A stretch of DNA of 36,874 nucleotides from Lawsonibacter sp. (GCA_022795855.1 JAAWHL010000018.1:1-36874), one strand, 5' to 3'. Positions 17,015 to 26,092 are shown, counted from the stretch's first letter. Notes: a model not told the origin generated them from the sequence alone. A program made the numbers and translations.

Positions 17015-18058
17015 ATGCCGCCGAAAGCAAAGGCCGACACGGCCGGATTTCAACAGCTGAAGAAGGATCTGTCCGCCGGGACGCCGGGGCGGCTGTACAT
17101 TCTGCACGGGGAGGAGACCTATCTGCGGGACTTCTACTTCGGGCGGCTGAAGGAGCTGCTTTTGTCCGGCGGGATGGAGGAATTCAACCTGCATCAGGTG
17201 GCGGCCAAAGACATGTCCCCCCGGGCGCTGGAGCAGGCGGTGGACTGCCTGCCCATGATGTCGGCGCGGACTCTGGTGACGGTGACCGACTTCGACCTGT
17301 TCAAGGCCGGGGAGAAGGACCGGGAGGGCTACGCGGCCCTGTTTGCCCAACTGCCTGATTACTGCTGCGTAGTCTTCCTGTACGATATTGTGCCCTACAA
17401 GGGGGACGCCCGGACCAAGCTGGCCGCCGCCATCAAGGAGCACGGCGTTGTAGTGAACTTCACCCGGCAGGAGCAGGGGGACCTGCGGGACTGGGTGCGC
17501 CGGCGCTTCAAGGCCCTGGGCAAGGAGATTGACTCCCGGCTGGCCCTGGACCTGATTTTCCTGTGCGGCGACCTGATGCAGAACCTGATTGGGGAAATCG
17601 AGAAAATCGGCGCCTACGCCAAGGGCCCCCGGATTACCCGGGCGGACATCGACGCGGTGGCCTCACCCCAGCTGGACGCGGTGGTCTTCCGCATGACCGA
17701 CGCCATCGGCGAGGGGAACTTCGACCGGGCCGCCGGCGTGCTGGGGGAGCTGTACCGGATGCAGGAGCCCCCCATGCGGATTCTGTTTTCCCTGGGGAAG
17801 CAGATGCGCCAGCTCTACAGCGCCCGGCTGCTGATGGAACGGGGCCGGGGCAGCGCTGACCTGGCCGCCCTGTGGGGGATTAAGCCCTATCCGGCGGACA
17901 AGCTGATGCGTTCGGCCCGGCGGTTTTCCCTGAACTGGTGCCGGCAGGCCGTGGCCCTGTGCGGGCAGGCCGACCTGGACATGAAATCCACCGGACAGGA
18001 TCCGGAACAGCTGCTGACCACCCTGCTGCTGCAGCTGGCCGGCCCGGCAGGGGGGTGA
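17015..18058 (+). CDS. holA: DNA polymerase III subunit delta
   Basis: The delta subunit of the clamp loader, which opens the sliding clamp ring during replication. The 347-residue length is normal. Family features are the N-terminal LYILHGEETYLRDFYFGRLKE region (degenerate AAA+ P-loop position), the middle DLIFLCGDLMQNLIGEIEKI segment, and the C-terminal collar domain with MRILFSLGKQMRQLYSARLL. The start ATG 17015 (MPPKAKADTAGFQQLK) follows GGGGAAG; an upstream in-frame ATG at 16958 lies inside repeat R2 and is rejected. It is followed after 5 bp by the RNase M5-like gene, implying co-transcription. Confidence 0.95.
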   Translation: MPPKAKADTAGFQQLKKDLSAGTPGRLYILHGEETYLRDFYFGRLKELLLSGGMEEFNLHQVAAKDMSPRALEQAVDCLPMMSARTLVTVTDFDLFKAGEKDREGYAALFAQLPDYCCVVFLYDIVPYKGDARTKLAAAIKEHGVVVNFTRQEQGDLRDWVRRRFKALGKEIDSRLALDLIFLCGDLMQNLIGEIEKIGAYAKGPRITRADIDAVASPQLDAVVFRMTDAIGEGNFDRAAGVLGELYRMQEPPMRILFSLGKQMRQLYSARLLMERGRGSADLAALWGIKPYPADKLMRSARRFSLNWCRQAVALCGQADLDMKSTGQDPEQLLTTLLLQLAGPAGG

Positions 18059-18063
18059 GCCCG

Positions 18064-18660
18064 ATGCTGCGCATCCGCGAGGCCGTGGCGGTGGAGGGCC
18101 GGTACGATAAAAACGCCCTGTCCCAGGTGGTGGATACGCTGATCCTGGAGACAGGGGGCTTTCAGATTTTCAAGGACCCGGAGCGTATGGCGCTGCTGGA
18201 ACGGGCGGCCCGGCGGCGGGGGCTGGTGGTGCTCACCGACTCCGACGGGGCGGGCTTTGTTATCCGGAACCGGATTAAAAGCGCCATCCCCGGGGAGTTC
18301 TTGAAGCACGCCTACATTCCCGACGTCTTCGGCAAGGAGCGGCGCAAGGCCAGGGCCGGAAAAGAGGGCAAGCTGGGGGTGGAGGGAATGCCGCCCCAGG
18401 TGCTGGAGCAGGCGCTGCGCCGGTGCGGCGCCGTTTTTCTGGACCGGGACGCCGGCCCGCTCTCGGCCGGTCTGACCAAGGCCGCTCTGTTTGCCGCCGG
18501 CCTGTCCGGCGGACCGGACAGCGGCCGGAAGCGCCTGGCCCTGCTGAGGGAGCTGGAGCTGCCCGAGCACCTGTCGGCCAACGGACTGCTGGCGGTGCTC
18601 AACGGCTGCTACACCCCGGAGGAGGCGGAGGCGATTTTGGCCCGCGCCGGACGGCTATAG
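18064..18660 (+). CDS. rnmV: Toprim/DUF4093 protein, RNase M5-like
   Basis: A 198-residue protein of the RNase M5 type, which matures 5S rRNA precursors in Firmicutes. The N-terminal Toprim domain has AVAVEGRYDKNAL with the catalytic Glu and VVLTDSDGAGFVIRNRI with the DxD metal site; the C-terminal DUF4093 region spans about 115-198 and ends CYTPEEAEAILARAG. ATG 18064 follows GGGGGGTGAG, 5 bp after holA. The rnmV symbol is by family; in other Firmicutes rnmV usually precedes ksgA, which is not here, so orthology is likely but not certain. The stop overlaps the convergent gene by 6 bp. Confidence 0.85.
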   Translation: MLRIREAVAVEGRYDKNALSQVVDTLILETGGFQIFKDPERMALLERAARRRGLVVLTDSDGAGFVIRNRIKSAIPGEFLKHAYIPDVFGKERRKARAGKEGKLGVEGMPPQVLEQALRRCGAVFLDRDAGPLSAGLTKAALFAAGLSGGPDSGRKRLALLRELELPEHLSANGLLAVLNGCYTPEEAEAILARAGRL

Positions 18661-19212
18661 CTGCTTCCACTCCGCGTAGGGCCGGGGCTCCCCCTCCTGG
18701 TTGAAGGTAAATACCACATGGGTCTGGCCGTCCACCCGCAGGGGCCGGGCCAGACAGAACAGCGGCGTGAGGGGGAAGGGCCGGTGGATATCCAGGGGCG
18801 CGGCCAGCTGAAAACCGCCGTTTCCCTCCCGCAGGAGCATGGAACCCCAGGCCGCCGCCGCCTCGGCCAGCACCGGGTCCCGGATCCGGAGCGCGGGGCG
18901 GTGCTCCCAGCGCCAGTCGGGGGAGGGGGGCTCTCCCTCCTCCCCGAAGGAGAAGGCCAGCGCCGTCCGGCCCCCGGCCACCGGCCAGCACCCCGCCTGG
19001 GACAGGGTGTCCCGGCTGACGGTGCGCTCCAGGCATAGAAACTGCCCCTGGGGGACCAGCGTCCCCAGCAGATACTCCCCGCGCTCCCCCCGGAGCCACG
19101 CCTTGTACAGCCCCGCTCCGTCCAGCCGCCGGCGCACGGACAGGCGCAGGCGCGCACCTTCCTCCCGAACCTCCAGCTGGCCGCCGCCCTCCAGCTCAAA
19201 CCGGCCTTCCAC
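18655..19212 (-). CDS. Hypothetical protein
   Basis: A 185-residue soluble protein I do not recognise. It is predicted to be beta-rich (alternating hydrophobic and polar stretches such as RFELEGGGQLEVREEGARLRL and a closing THVVFTFNQEG). No signal peptide or membrane segment is present and there is no known catalytic motif. It starts at ATG 19212 and runs convergently into the RNase M5-like gene, overlapping its stop by 6 bp. G+C and codon use match its neighbours. It could be a small regulatory or structural protein peculiar to this lineage. Confidence 0.75.
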   Translation of the reverse strand: MEGRFELEGGGQLEVREEGARLRLSVRRRLDGAGLYKAWLRGERGEYLLGTLVPQGQFLCLERTVSRDTLSQAGCWPVAGGRTALAFSFGEEGEPPSPDWRWEHRPALRIRDPVLAEAAAAWGSMLLREGNGGFQLAAPLDIHRPFPLTPLFCLARPLRVDGQTHVVFTFNQEGEPRPYAEWKQL

Positions 19213-19405
19213 GCCTGTCCACCCCCTGATACGCAGATTGCGTTTTCTCTACCCTATGCGCGAAAAAAAGGATTTAGAAGCTGTATCAATCGCTCCGGGA
19301 TGCGCCGCCGCGGCCCCCAATGCCGCCGGGCTTTAGTCTGACGCGCCAATTCGTCCCGCTCCGGCGGCCGGCATGTCGGATGGACCATGAAAGGATGTTT
19401 GCCCC

Positions 19406-20401
19406 ATGAAACAAATCCCCGCTCTGCTTCTGTCGGCCTGTCTGGCCCTCTCCGCCTGCGCCTGCGCCGGAAAAACCCCGCCCCCTGAGCCGGTTCAGAG
19501 CGCGCCCGCCGCCTCCGCCGCCCAGCCCTCCGGACAGGAGGGGGAGGCCGCCTATCCCTACACCTTCACCGACAGCCTGGGCAATGAAATCACCCTTTCT
19601 CAGCCCCCCGCGCGGGTGGCCGCCCTGCTGGGCAGCTACGCCGAGAGCTGGGTGCTGGCCGGGGGAGAGGAAGGGCTGGCCGCAGTGACGGACGACGCCT
19701 TTGAGGAGCGGCGGCTGGAGCTGAGCGGGGACACCGTCAACCTGGGCAGCAGCAAGCAGCCCGACCTGGAGGCCCTGTTCGCCGTCCAGCCGGAGCTGGT
19801 GCTGCTGACCCCCGACCTGGAGGGGCAGCTGGCCCTGGCCGAGAGCCTGGAGGCCGCCGGCATCCCTGCGGCCTGGTTCAAGGTGGAGACCTTCCCGGAA
19901 TACCTGAACATGCTGCAAATTCTCACTGATATCACCGGGCGCAGGGACCTGTACCGGGAAAACGGCCTGGAGGTCCAGGCCCGGGTGGACGCCGCCCTGG
20001 AGCGGGCGCCGGAGCAGGGGCCCGCAGTGCTGCTGCTGCGGGCCTACTCCACCGGAGTGCGGGCGAAAAACAGCGACAACACCGCCGGAGCCATGCTGCG
20101 GGACCTGGGGTGTCAGAACATCGCCGACAGCGATTCCGGCCTGCTGGAGGAGCTTCAGATGGAATCCATTCTGGCCGCCGACCCCCAGTATATCTTCGTT
20201 ACCACCATGGGGGCCAGCACGGAAAAGGCCCTGCAGAGCCTGGAGGAGCTGTTTGACAGCGACCCGGCCTGGCAGTCCCTGACCGCCGTCAGGGAGGACC
20301 GGGTCCACATTCTGGACAAGGAGCTGTTCCACTACAAGCCCAATGCCCGATGGGGGGAGAGCTATGAAGTCCTTGCCGACATCCTATACCCGCTTTCGTA
20401 A
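19406..20401 (+). CDS. ABC transporter substrate-binding lipoprotein (iron/B12 type)
   Basis: A 331-residue binding lipoprotein. The signal peptide KQIPALLLSACLALSAC ends in a lipobox with Cys, followed by a Pro/Ala-rich linker and a periplasmic-binding domain of the BtuF/FepB class (YTFTDSLGNEITLSQPPARV, then GSSKQPDLEALFAVQPELVLL, and IFVTTMGASTEKALQ). This class delivers siderophores, haem or cobalamin to the FecCD permease. ATG 19406 lies behind AAAGGATG. The permease gene overlaps its 3' end by 38 bp. The 193-bp upstream region shows no cobalamin riboswitch consensus, so iron or haem is at least as likely as B12. Confidence 0.92.
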   Translation: MKQIPALLLSACLALSACACAGKTPPPEPVQSAPAASAAQPSGQEGEAAYPYTFTDSLGNEITLSQPPARVAALLGSYAESWVLAGGEEGLAAVTDDAFEERRLELSGDTVNLGSSKQPDLEALFAVQPELVLLTPDLEGQLALAESLEAAGIPAAWFKVETFPEYLNMLQILTDITGRRDLYRENGLEVQARVDAALERAPEQGPAVLLLRAYSTGVRAKNSDNTAGAMLRDLGCQNIADSDSGLLEELQMESILAADPQYIFVTTMGASTEKALQSLEELFDSDPAWQSLTAVREDRVHILDKELFHYKPNARWGESYEVLADILYPLS

Positions 20402-21377
20402 GCGGATTACCATCCTGGCCCTGGCCGCGGCGGCGGCGTGCGCCGCCGTAGCCAGCCTGTGCGCCGGTTCCACCGCCCTGCCGCTGTCCCAGGTGCTGGC
20501 GGTGCTCTCCGGCGGCGGGGAGGGGACGGCGCGGAATATTGTGCTCTACGTCCGCCTGCCCCGCACCCTGGCCGCCCTGCTGTGCGGCGCGGCGCTGGCC
20601 ATGGGGGGCGCGGTCATCCAGGGGGTGCTGGGCAACCCCCTGGCCGGGCCCAACATCATCGGGGTCAACGCCGGGGCGGGGCTGGGGGCCGTGCTGTGCT
20701 CCGCCCTGCTGCCTGCTTCCCTGACGGCGGTGCCCATCGCCGCCTTCGCGGGGGCCCTGGGGGCCTGTATGCTGGTGTACGCTCTGGCCCGGCGCACCGG
20801 GGCCAGCCGCATTACCCTGGTGCTGGCCGGAGTGGCCATCAGCAGTATGCTGTCGGCCGGAATCGACGCGCTGTCCATCCTCTTCCCGGACGCCGCACTG
20901 GGGGCCAACTCCTTTCTGATTGGGCGGCTGTCAGGGGTGACGCTGAGCGCCCTGGCCGCCCCGGCCTGGCTGACCGCTCTGGCCGGAGCGGGGGCCCTGG
21001 CCATGAGCTACGAGCTGGACCTGCTCTCCCTGGGGGACGAGGTGGCCCAGTCCCTGGGCCTGTCTGCCCGGAGCGTCCGGAATATCCTGCTGACCCTGGC
21101 CGCCGTGCTGTGCGGCGCGGCGGTCAGCTTTGCGGGGCTGGTGGGCTTTGTGGGCCTGCTGGTCCCCCACGCCGCCCGCTTTCTGGTGGGGAGCGAGCAC
21201 AAGTACCTGCTGGGGGCCTCCCTGTTCCTGGGCGCCGCCCTGGTGACGGTGTGCGACCTGGCTGGGCGGGTGCTCTTCGCCCCCTTTGAGCTGCCGGTGG
21301 GCATTCTGCTCTCCCTGATGGGCGGGCCCTTCTTCCTGTGGCTCCTCTTCCGGCAGAGAGGGGGGCGGCGGCCATGA
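20364..21377 (+). CDS. FecCD-family ABC transporter permease
   Basis: A 337-residue permease of the FecCD/BtuC family with about ten membrane helices. Diagnostic parts are LYVRLPRTLAALLCGAALAMGGAVIQG split by helices, NPLAGPNIIGVNAGAGLGAV, and near the C-terminus FVGLLVPHAARFLVG, which is the ATPase-contact region. The ATG at 20364 has GGGGGGAGA upstream and overlaps the binding-protein gene by 38 bp; the earlier in-frame start at 20343 has no ribosome binding site. Its own stop overlaps the ATPase start (ATGA). A homodimer would form the channel since only one permease gene is present. Confidence 0.94.
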   Translation: MKSLPTSYTRFRKRITILALAAAAACAAVASLCAGSTALPLSQVLAVLSGGGEGTARNIVLYVRLPRTLAALLCGAALAMGGAVIQGVLGNPLAGPNIIGVNAGAGLGAVLCSALLPASLTAVPIAAFAGALGACMLVYALARRTGASRITLVLAGVAISSMLSAGIDALSILFPDAALGANSFLIGRLSGVTLSALAAPAWLTALAGAGALAMSYELDLLSLGDEVAQSLGLSARSVRNILLTLAAVLCGAAVSFAGLVGFVGLLVPHAARFLVGSEHKYLLGASLFLGAALVTVCDLAGRVLFAPFELPVGILLSLMGGPFFLWLLFRQRGGRRP

Positions 21378-22150
21378 TGGAGCTGTCCCATATCACCGCC
21401 GGATACGGAGGCGAACCGGTGCTCCAGGACGTGTCCCTCTCCTTCCCGCCGGGGCAGGTGACGGTGCTGGCCGGACCCAACGGCTGCGGCAAGTCCACCC
21501 TGCTGCGCGTCGCCGCCCGGCTCATGGAGCCGGCGGAAGGCGAAATCCGCCTGGACGGGGAGGATGCGGGGGATCTCTCACCCAAGGAGTTCGCCCGCCG
21601 GGTGGCCCTCCTGCCTCAGAGCCGGGCCACCCCGGAGATAGCGGCGGGGGCCCTGGTGCTCCACGGCCGCTTCCCCTATCTGGGCTACCCCCGGCGCTAC
21701 AGCACCCAGGACCGCCGGGCCGCCCGCCGGGCGATGGAGCTGGCAGGGGTGTCCGGGCTGGAGCGGGCCCCCGTCTCCCGGCTTTCCGGCGGACAGCGGC
21801 AGAAGGTGTACCTGGCTATGGCCATCGCACAGGAGACCCCGGTGCTGCTGCTGGACGAGCCCACCACCTTTCTGGACATCGGGCACCAGCTGGAGCTGGC
21901 CTCCCTGGCCCGCACGCTGGCCCGGGAGGGCCGGGCGGTGGTGATGGTTCTCCACGACCTGAACCTGGCCCTGACCTGCGCCCACCGGACAGCCGTGCTC
22001 CGGAATGGCCGGGTGGCCGGCCTGGGTACGCCGGAGGAAATCTTCCAAAGCGGCGTGCTGGAGGAGGTCTTCGGCGTGTCGGTCCACCAGGTCCGCCTGG
22101 GGGACGGAGCGGTACAGTACCTCTTTACGCGCAGAAACGCGGACGGCTGA
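21374..22150 (+). CDS. ABC transporter ATP-binding protein (FepC/BtuD type)
   Basis: A 258-residue ATPase that drives the preceding importer. All nucleotide-binding motifs are intact: Walker A GPNGCGKST, Q-loop LLPQSR, signature LSGGQRQKV, Walker B LLLDEPTTFLDIGHQ, and switch His in VMVLHDLNLA. The LDIGHQLE stretch is characteristic of the siderophore/cobalamin ATPases. ATG 21374 overlaps the permease stop; a second ATG follows immediately. It is the last gene of the operon and its stop codon lies within the loop of a strong terminator hairpin. Confidence 0.95.
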   Translation: MMELSHITAGYGGEPVLQDVSLSFPPGQVTVLAGPNGCGKSTLLRVAARLMEPAEGEIRLDGEDAGDLSPKEFARRVALLPQSRATPEIAAGALVLHGRFPYLGYPRRYSTQDRRAARRAMELAGVSGLERAPVSRLSGGQRQKVYLAMAIAQETPVLLLDEPTTFLDIGHQLELASLARTLAREGRAVVMVLHDLNLALTCAHRTAVLRNGRVAGLGTPEEIFQSGVLEEVFGVSVHQVRLGDGAVQYLFTRRNADG

Positions 22151-22166
22151 GGCCGTCCGCGTTTCT
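22133..22166 (+). terminator. Terminator of the ABC importer operon, overlapping the stop codon
   Basis: A perfect 15-bp stem (AGAAACGCGGACGGC and its complement) whose loop contains the ATPase stop TGA at 22148-22150. T-rich sequence after the stem is limited (TTTCT), so efficiency is uncertain. The remaining 240 bp up to the hydrolase stop codon are partly A+T-rich and show no gene; a repeat-like segment is noted around 22320-22375. Confidence 0.8.
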
Positions 22167-22405
22167 GGCTGTAAAAAAGCAATTTTTATCTTCCCGACAT
22201 ACCCTAAGTAATCGCTTCAATTATATCACAGCCACTGTTTTGGTTCCATCTGTAATTGTTGTCATTGCCAAGCCCGGATTGATCAACATAAAAGGTACAA
22301 GGGATTTTCATATCCGGAAGTATGCCGGACGGCAGGGGATTTTTTCGCCGGACAAGGCAGATTTGCGCAGACCATGCCAAAGGATGCCGCGCAGTCCCCG
22401 GGAGG

Positions 22406-23014
22406 TCAGGCGTAGCTGAGCACTGCGGTCTGGGCCGGGGTAGCGGCGGTCAGCTCCAGGGTGTTTCCGGGGTACTTGACCACGTCGCCGCACAGGGTGA
22501 GAAAATCCTCCAGGGGGGCGATGACGTCATAGCCAAAGTGGTCGCTGCGATAGTGCATGGGGATCACTACCCGGGGCTTCAGCTCGTCCACCAGGGCCTT
22601 GGCCTGCTTTGCGTCGATGGTGTAGTACCCGCCCACCGGAATCATCAGCGCATCCAGGCCCTTCAGCCGCTCCTTCTGCTCCGGCTCCAGCTCGCAGCCC
22701 AGGTCGCCCAGGTGGGCGGCCCGCAGTCCCTCGGCGGAGAAAACGCGAATCAGATTGGTTCCCCGCAGCGCGCCCCGTTCCGGGTCGTGGAAGGTGGGAA
22801 TTTCCTCCACCTGGATGTGGGATGCCTTTCCGGACAGGGCGACGGCCTCCCGGGCGCCGTGATCCTTGTGTTCATGGCTGCAGAAGACGGCGTCGGCCGT
22901 CAGCTTCAGCGGGGCGTAGCCGGGAACCGCCCCGTCCTGGTAGGGATCCAGGACCAGAGTGCTGCCCGCGGCCTCCAGGGTAAAGCAGGAATGTCCGTTC
23001 CAGATGAGTTTCAA
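22406..23014 (-). CDS. Metallo-beta-lactamase-fold hydrolase, UPF0173-like
   Basis: A 202-residue metal-dependent hydrolase. The N-terminus MKLIWNGHSCFTLE and the zinc motif SHEHKDHG (HxHxDH) are typical of the UPF0173/UlaG-like group, with further ligands in AAHLGDLG and IPMHYRSDHFG. The biochemical substrate of this group is mostly unknown. ATG 23014 follows CGGAGGCG. It stands alone on the minus strand, divergent from trmL, behind a promoter whose start site is overlapped by a perfect 16-bp palindrome (23045-23060), hinting at repressor control. Confidence 0.9.
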   Translation of the reverse strand: MKLIWNGHSCFTLEAAGSTLVLDPYQDGAVPGYAPLKLTADAVFCSHEHKDHGAREAVALSGKASHIQVEEIPTFHDPERGALRGTNLIRVFSAEGLRAAHLGDLGCELEPEQKERLKGLDALMIPVGGYYTIDAKQAKALVDELKPRVVIPMHYRSDHFGYDVIAPLEDFLTLCGDVVKYPGNTLELTAATPAQTAVLSYA

Positions 23015-23044
23015 GATAACCGCCTCCGATATTCATAAAATATT

Positions 23045-23088
23045 TTGGTATTTTTACCAATTATAACACGGAAACCGGAAAATGAAAA
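23045..23088 (-). promoter_or_regulatory. Promoter and palindromic operator of the UPF0173-like gene
   Basis: Minus-strand TTTTCA (23088-23083), 17 bp, then perfect TATAAT (23065-23060). The palindrome TTGGTATTTTTACCAA at 23045-23060 covers the expected transcription start and touches the -10 box, a common repressor position. The intergenic region 23015-23363 holds this, the trmL promoter and otherwise nothing I can identify. Confidence 0.55.
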
Positions 23089-23307
23089 TAGATTTTTCCG
23101 CCGGCAGGGGTCTGAAATTGAGAAAATCGGGAACTTTTTTGACGGCGGTCCGGAGCGCTTCGTGGGAGGATTTCCTGATTTGACGGCAGTGTGCCCAATG
23201 AAAAAGTCGATTTCGCCGGAAATTTCGTTTCTTTGGAGAAAATTGCGGCGTTTGGTGCTTTGCCCGGCAGATTTTGATTTTTTTGCAATTTTTCGACCAT
23301 TTTACAG

Positions 23308-23336
23308 TTGAATTTCTCCAGAAATTGGACTACAAT
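23308..23336 (+). promoter_or_regulatory. Promoter of trmL (and possibly the glycolytic cluster)
   Basis: TTGAAT (23308-23313) and TACAAT (23331-23336) with 17-bp spacing, 27 bp before the TTG start of trmL. Confidence 0.7.
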
Positions 23337-23363
23337 GATACGCGAAACGCGAGGTGTACAGAG

Positions 23364-23867
23364 TTGCTCAACATCGTACTGGTAGAGCCGGAAATCCCGA
23401 TGAATACCGGCAACATCGCCCGCACCTGCGCCGCTACCGGCAGCCGCCTGCACCTGATTCGGCCGCTGGGGTTCGACATCAGCGACCGGGCGGTGAAGCG
23501 GGCGGGGCTGGACTACTGGCCCATGGTGGACCTGCGGGTGTATGACAATCTGGACTGCTTTTTCGCGGAGCATCCCCGGCCAGACCTGTGGCTGGCCACC
23601 ACCAAGGCCCCTCGGGACTATACCCAGGCGGAGTTCCGGCCGGACTGCTTTCTGTTTTTCGGTAAGGAGACGGCGGGCCTGCCCCTGCTGCTGCGGGAAA
23701 AATACCGGGAGCGGTGCCTGCGCATCCCCATGCGGCCCGGGGCCCGCAGCTTGAATCTGGCCAATTCTGTGGCCGTGCTCGCCTACGAGGCCCTGCGCCG
23801 GCAGGGATTTCCGGAGCTGTCCGGCGTGGGGGAGATGGCCGAACCTGCGGAAACCCTTCCTTTTTAA
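23364..23867 (+). CDS. trmL: tRNA (cytidine(34)-2'-O)-methyltransferase
   Basis: A 167-residue SPOUT methyltransferase that 2'-O-methylates the wobble base of tRNA-Leu. All SPOUT landmarks are present: [20 protein letters not shown] at the N-terminus, [10 protein letters not shown], and the C-terminal knot [18 protein letters not shown]. The TTG at 23364 is chosen because family members begin at MLNIVLVEP; upstream codons would extend it into the promoter. The ribosome binding site (GAGGTG about 8-13 bases upstream) is modest. It precedes pgk by 44 bp on the same strand. Confidence 0.93.
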   Translation: MLNIVLVEPEIPMNTGNIARTCAATGSRLHLIRPLGFDISDRAVKRAGLDYWPMVDLRVYDNLDCFFAEHPRPDLWLATTKAPRDYTQAEFRPDCFLFFGKETAGLPLLLREKYRERCLRIPMRPGARSLNLANSVAVLAYEALRRQGFPELSGVGEMAEPAETLPF

Positions 23868-23911
23868 CGTGTCGAACCCAGAGGCGAAATGAAGAAAGGA
23901 GTCTATTGAAC

Positions 23912-25183
23912 ATGAATTACAGCAAGAAGACCGTCAAGGACGTGGACGTAAAGGGCAAGAAGGTCCTGCTGCGCTGCGACTTCAACGTGCCCATGGCTAA
24001 GGACGGCAGCGGGGTTATCACGGACGACAAACGCATCCGCGCCGCCCTGCCCACCATCCGGTATCTGCTGGACCAGGGGGCGGCTGTGATTGCCTGCTCC
24101 CACATGGGCAAGCCGGCGGCCACATTCGAGTCCTATCAGAAGAAGCAGCTGGAAAAGGGGAAGGACAAGGCCTCCATTACCGAGGAGAAGTGGAAGAAGT
24201 CCCTGGCCGAGCTGTCCCTGAAGCCGGTGGCGGTCCGCCTGGGCGAGCTGCTGGGCATGGACGTGCTCATGGCCGCCGACGTGGTGGGAGCCGACGCCCA
24301 GGCCAAGGCCGCCGCCTTGCAGCCGGGGCAGATTCTCCTGCTGGAGAACACCCGCTTTGAGAAGGGCGAGACCAAAAACGACCCCGAGCTGGCCAAAAAA
24401 ATGGCCGGTATGGCGCAGGTGTACGTATCCGACGCCTTCGGCGCCGTCCACCGCGCCCACGCCTCCACCGCCGGGGTGGCCGCATATCTGCCCGCCGTGT
24501 CCGGATTCCTGATTCAGAAGGAGCTGGACTTCATCGGCGGCGCCCTGGCCAAGCCCAAGCGCCCCCTGGTGGCCATTCTGGGCGGGTCCAAGGTGTCCTC
24601 CAAAATCGGGGTCATCAACAACCTGCTGGAGATCGCCGACACCATCATCATCGGCGGCGGTATGGCCTATACCTTCTCCGCCGCCCAGGGCGGAAAGGTG
24701 GGCGACAGCCTGCTGGAGGCCGACTGGAAGGACTACGCCCTGGAAATGGTTCAGAAAGCCGGGGAGAAGGGCGTGAAGCTGCTGCTGCCCGTGGACACCG
24801 TCATTGCCGACAAGTTCGCCCCCGACGCGGATTCCAAGGTGGTCAAGGCGGGGGAGATTCCCGACGGCTGGCAGGGACTGGACATCGGCCCCGAGACCGT
24901 GAAGCTCTACTGCCAGGCCGTGCAGGGTGCGGGCACCGTCATCTGGAACGGCCCCATGGGCGTGTTTGAGTTTGCTGCCTTTGCCAAGGGCACCGAGGCT
25001 GTGGCCGAGGCGCTGAGCAGGACGGAGGCCATCACCATTATCGGCGGCGGCGACAGCGCGGCTGCGGTGCAGCAGCTGGGCTATGCGGATAAGATGTCCC
25101 ACATTTCCACCGGCGGCGGCGCTTCCCTGGAGTTTATGGAGGGGAAGGAGCTGCCGGGCGTGGCCTGCCTGCTGGACGCCTGA
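23912..25183 (+). CDS. pgk: Phosphoglycerate kinase
   Basis: Transfers phosphate from 1,3-bisphosphoglycerate to ADP, the first ATP-yielding step of lower glycolysis. The protein is 423 residues, slightly long because of a charged insertion ([19 protein letters not shown]) after the HMGKP motif. Conserved parts include [46 protein letters not shown] and [14 protein letters not shown] 23912 follows GAAAGGAG. It leads the cluster pgk-(peptide ORF)-tpiA-gpmI-eno; gap is not in the window. Confidence 0.97.
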   Translation: MNYSKKTVKDVDVKGKKVLLRCDFNVPMAKDGSGVITDDKRIRAALPTIRYLLDQGAAVIACSHMGKPAATFESYQKKQLEKGKDKASITEEKWKKSLAELSLKPVAVRLGELLGMDVLMAADVVGADAQAKAAALQPGQILLLENTRFEKGETKNDPELAKKMAGMAQVYVSDAFGAVHRAHASTAGVAAYLPAVSGFLIQKELDFIGGALAKPKRPLVAILGGSKVSSKIGVINNLLEIADTIIIGGGMAYTFSAAQGGKVGDSLLEADWKDYALEMVQKAGEKGVKLLLPVDTVIADKFAPDADSKVVKAGEIPDGWQGLDIGPETVKLYCQAVQGAGTVIWNGPMGVFEFAAFAKGTEAVAEALSRTEAITIIGGGDSAAAVQQLGYADKMSHISTGGGASLEFMEGKELPGVACLLDA

Positions 25184-25196
25184 GCAAAAGGGCCGT

Positions 25197-25277
25197 ATGA
25201 GTAGGAAAGTCAGAAATATTCTGCTGATAATCCTGGGCGTTCTCCTGGTCCTGATATTTCTCAGCTTTGCCGCATAA
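25197..25277 (+). CDS. Putative 26-residue single-span membrane peptide
   Basis: A very short open frame in the 135-bp gap between pgk and tpiA. ATG 25197 to TAA 25277 encodes a basic N-terminus (MSRKVRN) and one continuous hydrophobic helix (ILLIILGVLLVLIFLSF). This is the classic layout of bacterial small membrane proteins. The ribosome binding site (AAAAGGG) is weak, so expression may depend on translational coupling from pgk. It is followed by the strong tpiA site (GGAAAGGAGAG-like, then AAAGAGG). Whether it is translated cannot be determined from sequence. Confidence 0.45.
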   Translation: MSRKVRNILLIILGVLLVLIFLSFAA

Positions 25278-25318
25278 CAGGAAAGGGAGAGAAGAAAAAA
25301 GGAAAGAGGTATTGCCCC

Positions 25319-26092
25319 ATGAACAGAAGATACCGCAAGACCATCATCGCCGGAAACTGGAAGATGAACAACACCCTGTCCCAGACCAAGGCCTTTGCCG
25401 AGGAGATTAAGCCCATCATGCCCCGGGGCAAGTGGTGCAGCGTGGTGCTGTGCGTGCCCGCCACCAACATCACCTCCGCCGTGCGCCTGTTCAAGGACTG
25501 CCACATTGCCATCGGCGCGGAGACCTGCCATTACGAGGACCACGGCGCCTATACCGGAGAGATTACCGCCGAGATGATTAAGGAGGCGGGAGCCAAGTAC
25601 GTCATCATCGGCCACTCCGAGCGCCGGCAGTACTACAACGAGACGGACTTCACCGTCAACAAGAAGGTTCACGCCGCCATCAACGCCGGGCTGTACCCCA
25701 TTGTCTGCGTTGGCGAGAGCCTGGAGCAGCGGGAGCTGGGCGTGACTATGGAGCTGATTGCCTATCAGGTGAAGGCCGCCCTGGCCGGAGTGCCCGCCGA
25801 CAAGATGCGCCACGTGGTCATCGCTTACGAGCCCCTGTGGGCCATCGGCACCGGCCGCACCGCCACCGCCGAGCAGGCCGGCGAGGTCTGCCAGGCCATC
25901 CGCACCGTCATCCGCAAGCTGTACGGCGCCCATGTGGCCCGCTCGGTCACCATCCAGTACGGAGGTTCCATGAACGCCAAGAACGCCGCTGAGCTGCTGG
26001 CCCAGCCCGACGTGGACGGCGGCCTGATTGGCGGCGCATCCCTGAAGCCCGCCGACTTTGTGAAGATTGTTGAGGCCGCAAATCAGGAATAA
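25319..26092 (+). CDS. tpiA: Triosephosphate isomerase
   Basis: Interconverts dihydroxyacetone phosphate and glyceraldehyde 3-phosphate. The 257-residue protein has the catalytic Lys in AGNWKMN, the catalytic His in IIGHSERR, the catalytic Glu in AYEPLWAIGTG, and the phosphate-binding GGSMNAKNA and GGLIGGASL loops. ATG 25319 is preceded by GGAAAGAGG. It lies between the small membrane peptide ORF and gpmI and is part of the glycolytic cluster. Confidence 0.97.
   Translation: MNRRYRKTIIAGNWKMNNTLSQTKAFAEEIKPIMPRGKWCSVVLCVPATNITSAVRLFKDCHIAIGAETCHYEDHGAYTGEITAEMIKEAGAKYVIIGHSERRQYYNETDFTVNKKVHAAINAGLYPIVCVGESLEQRELGVTMELIAYQVKAALAGVPADKMRHVVIAYEPLWAIGTGRTATAEQAGEVCQAIRTVIRKLYGAHVARSVTIQYGGSMNAKNAAELLAQPDVDGGLIGGASLKPADFVKIVEAANQE

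Noticed and set aside
19213-19405. Cobalamin riboswitch upstream of the ABC importer
   Set aside because: Looked for the B12 box and flanking conserved elements; none visible, so B12 specificity is not claimed.
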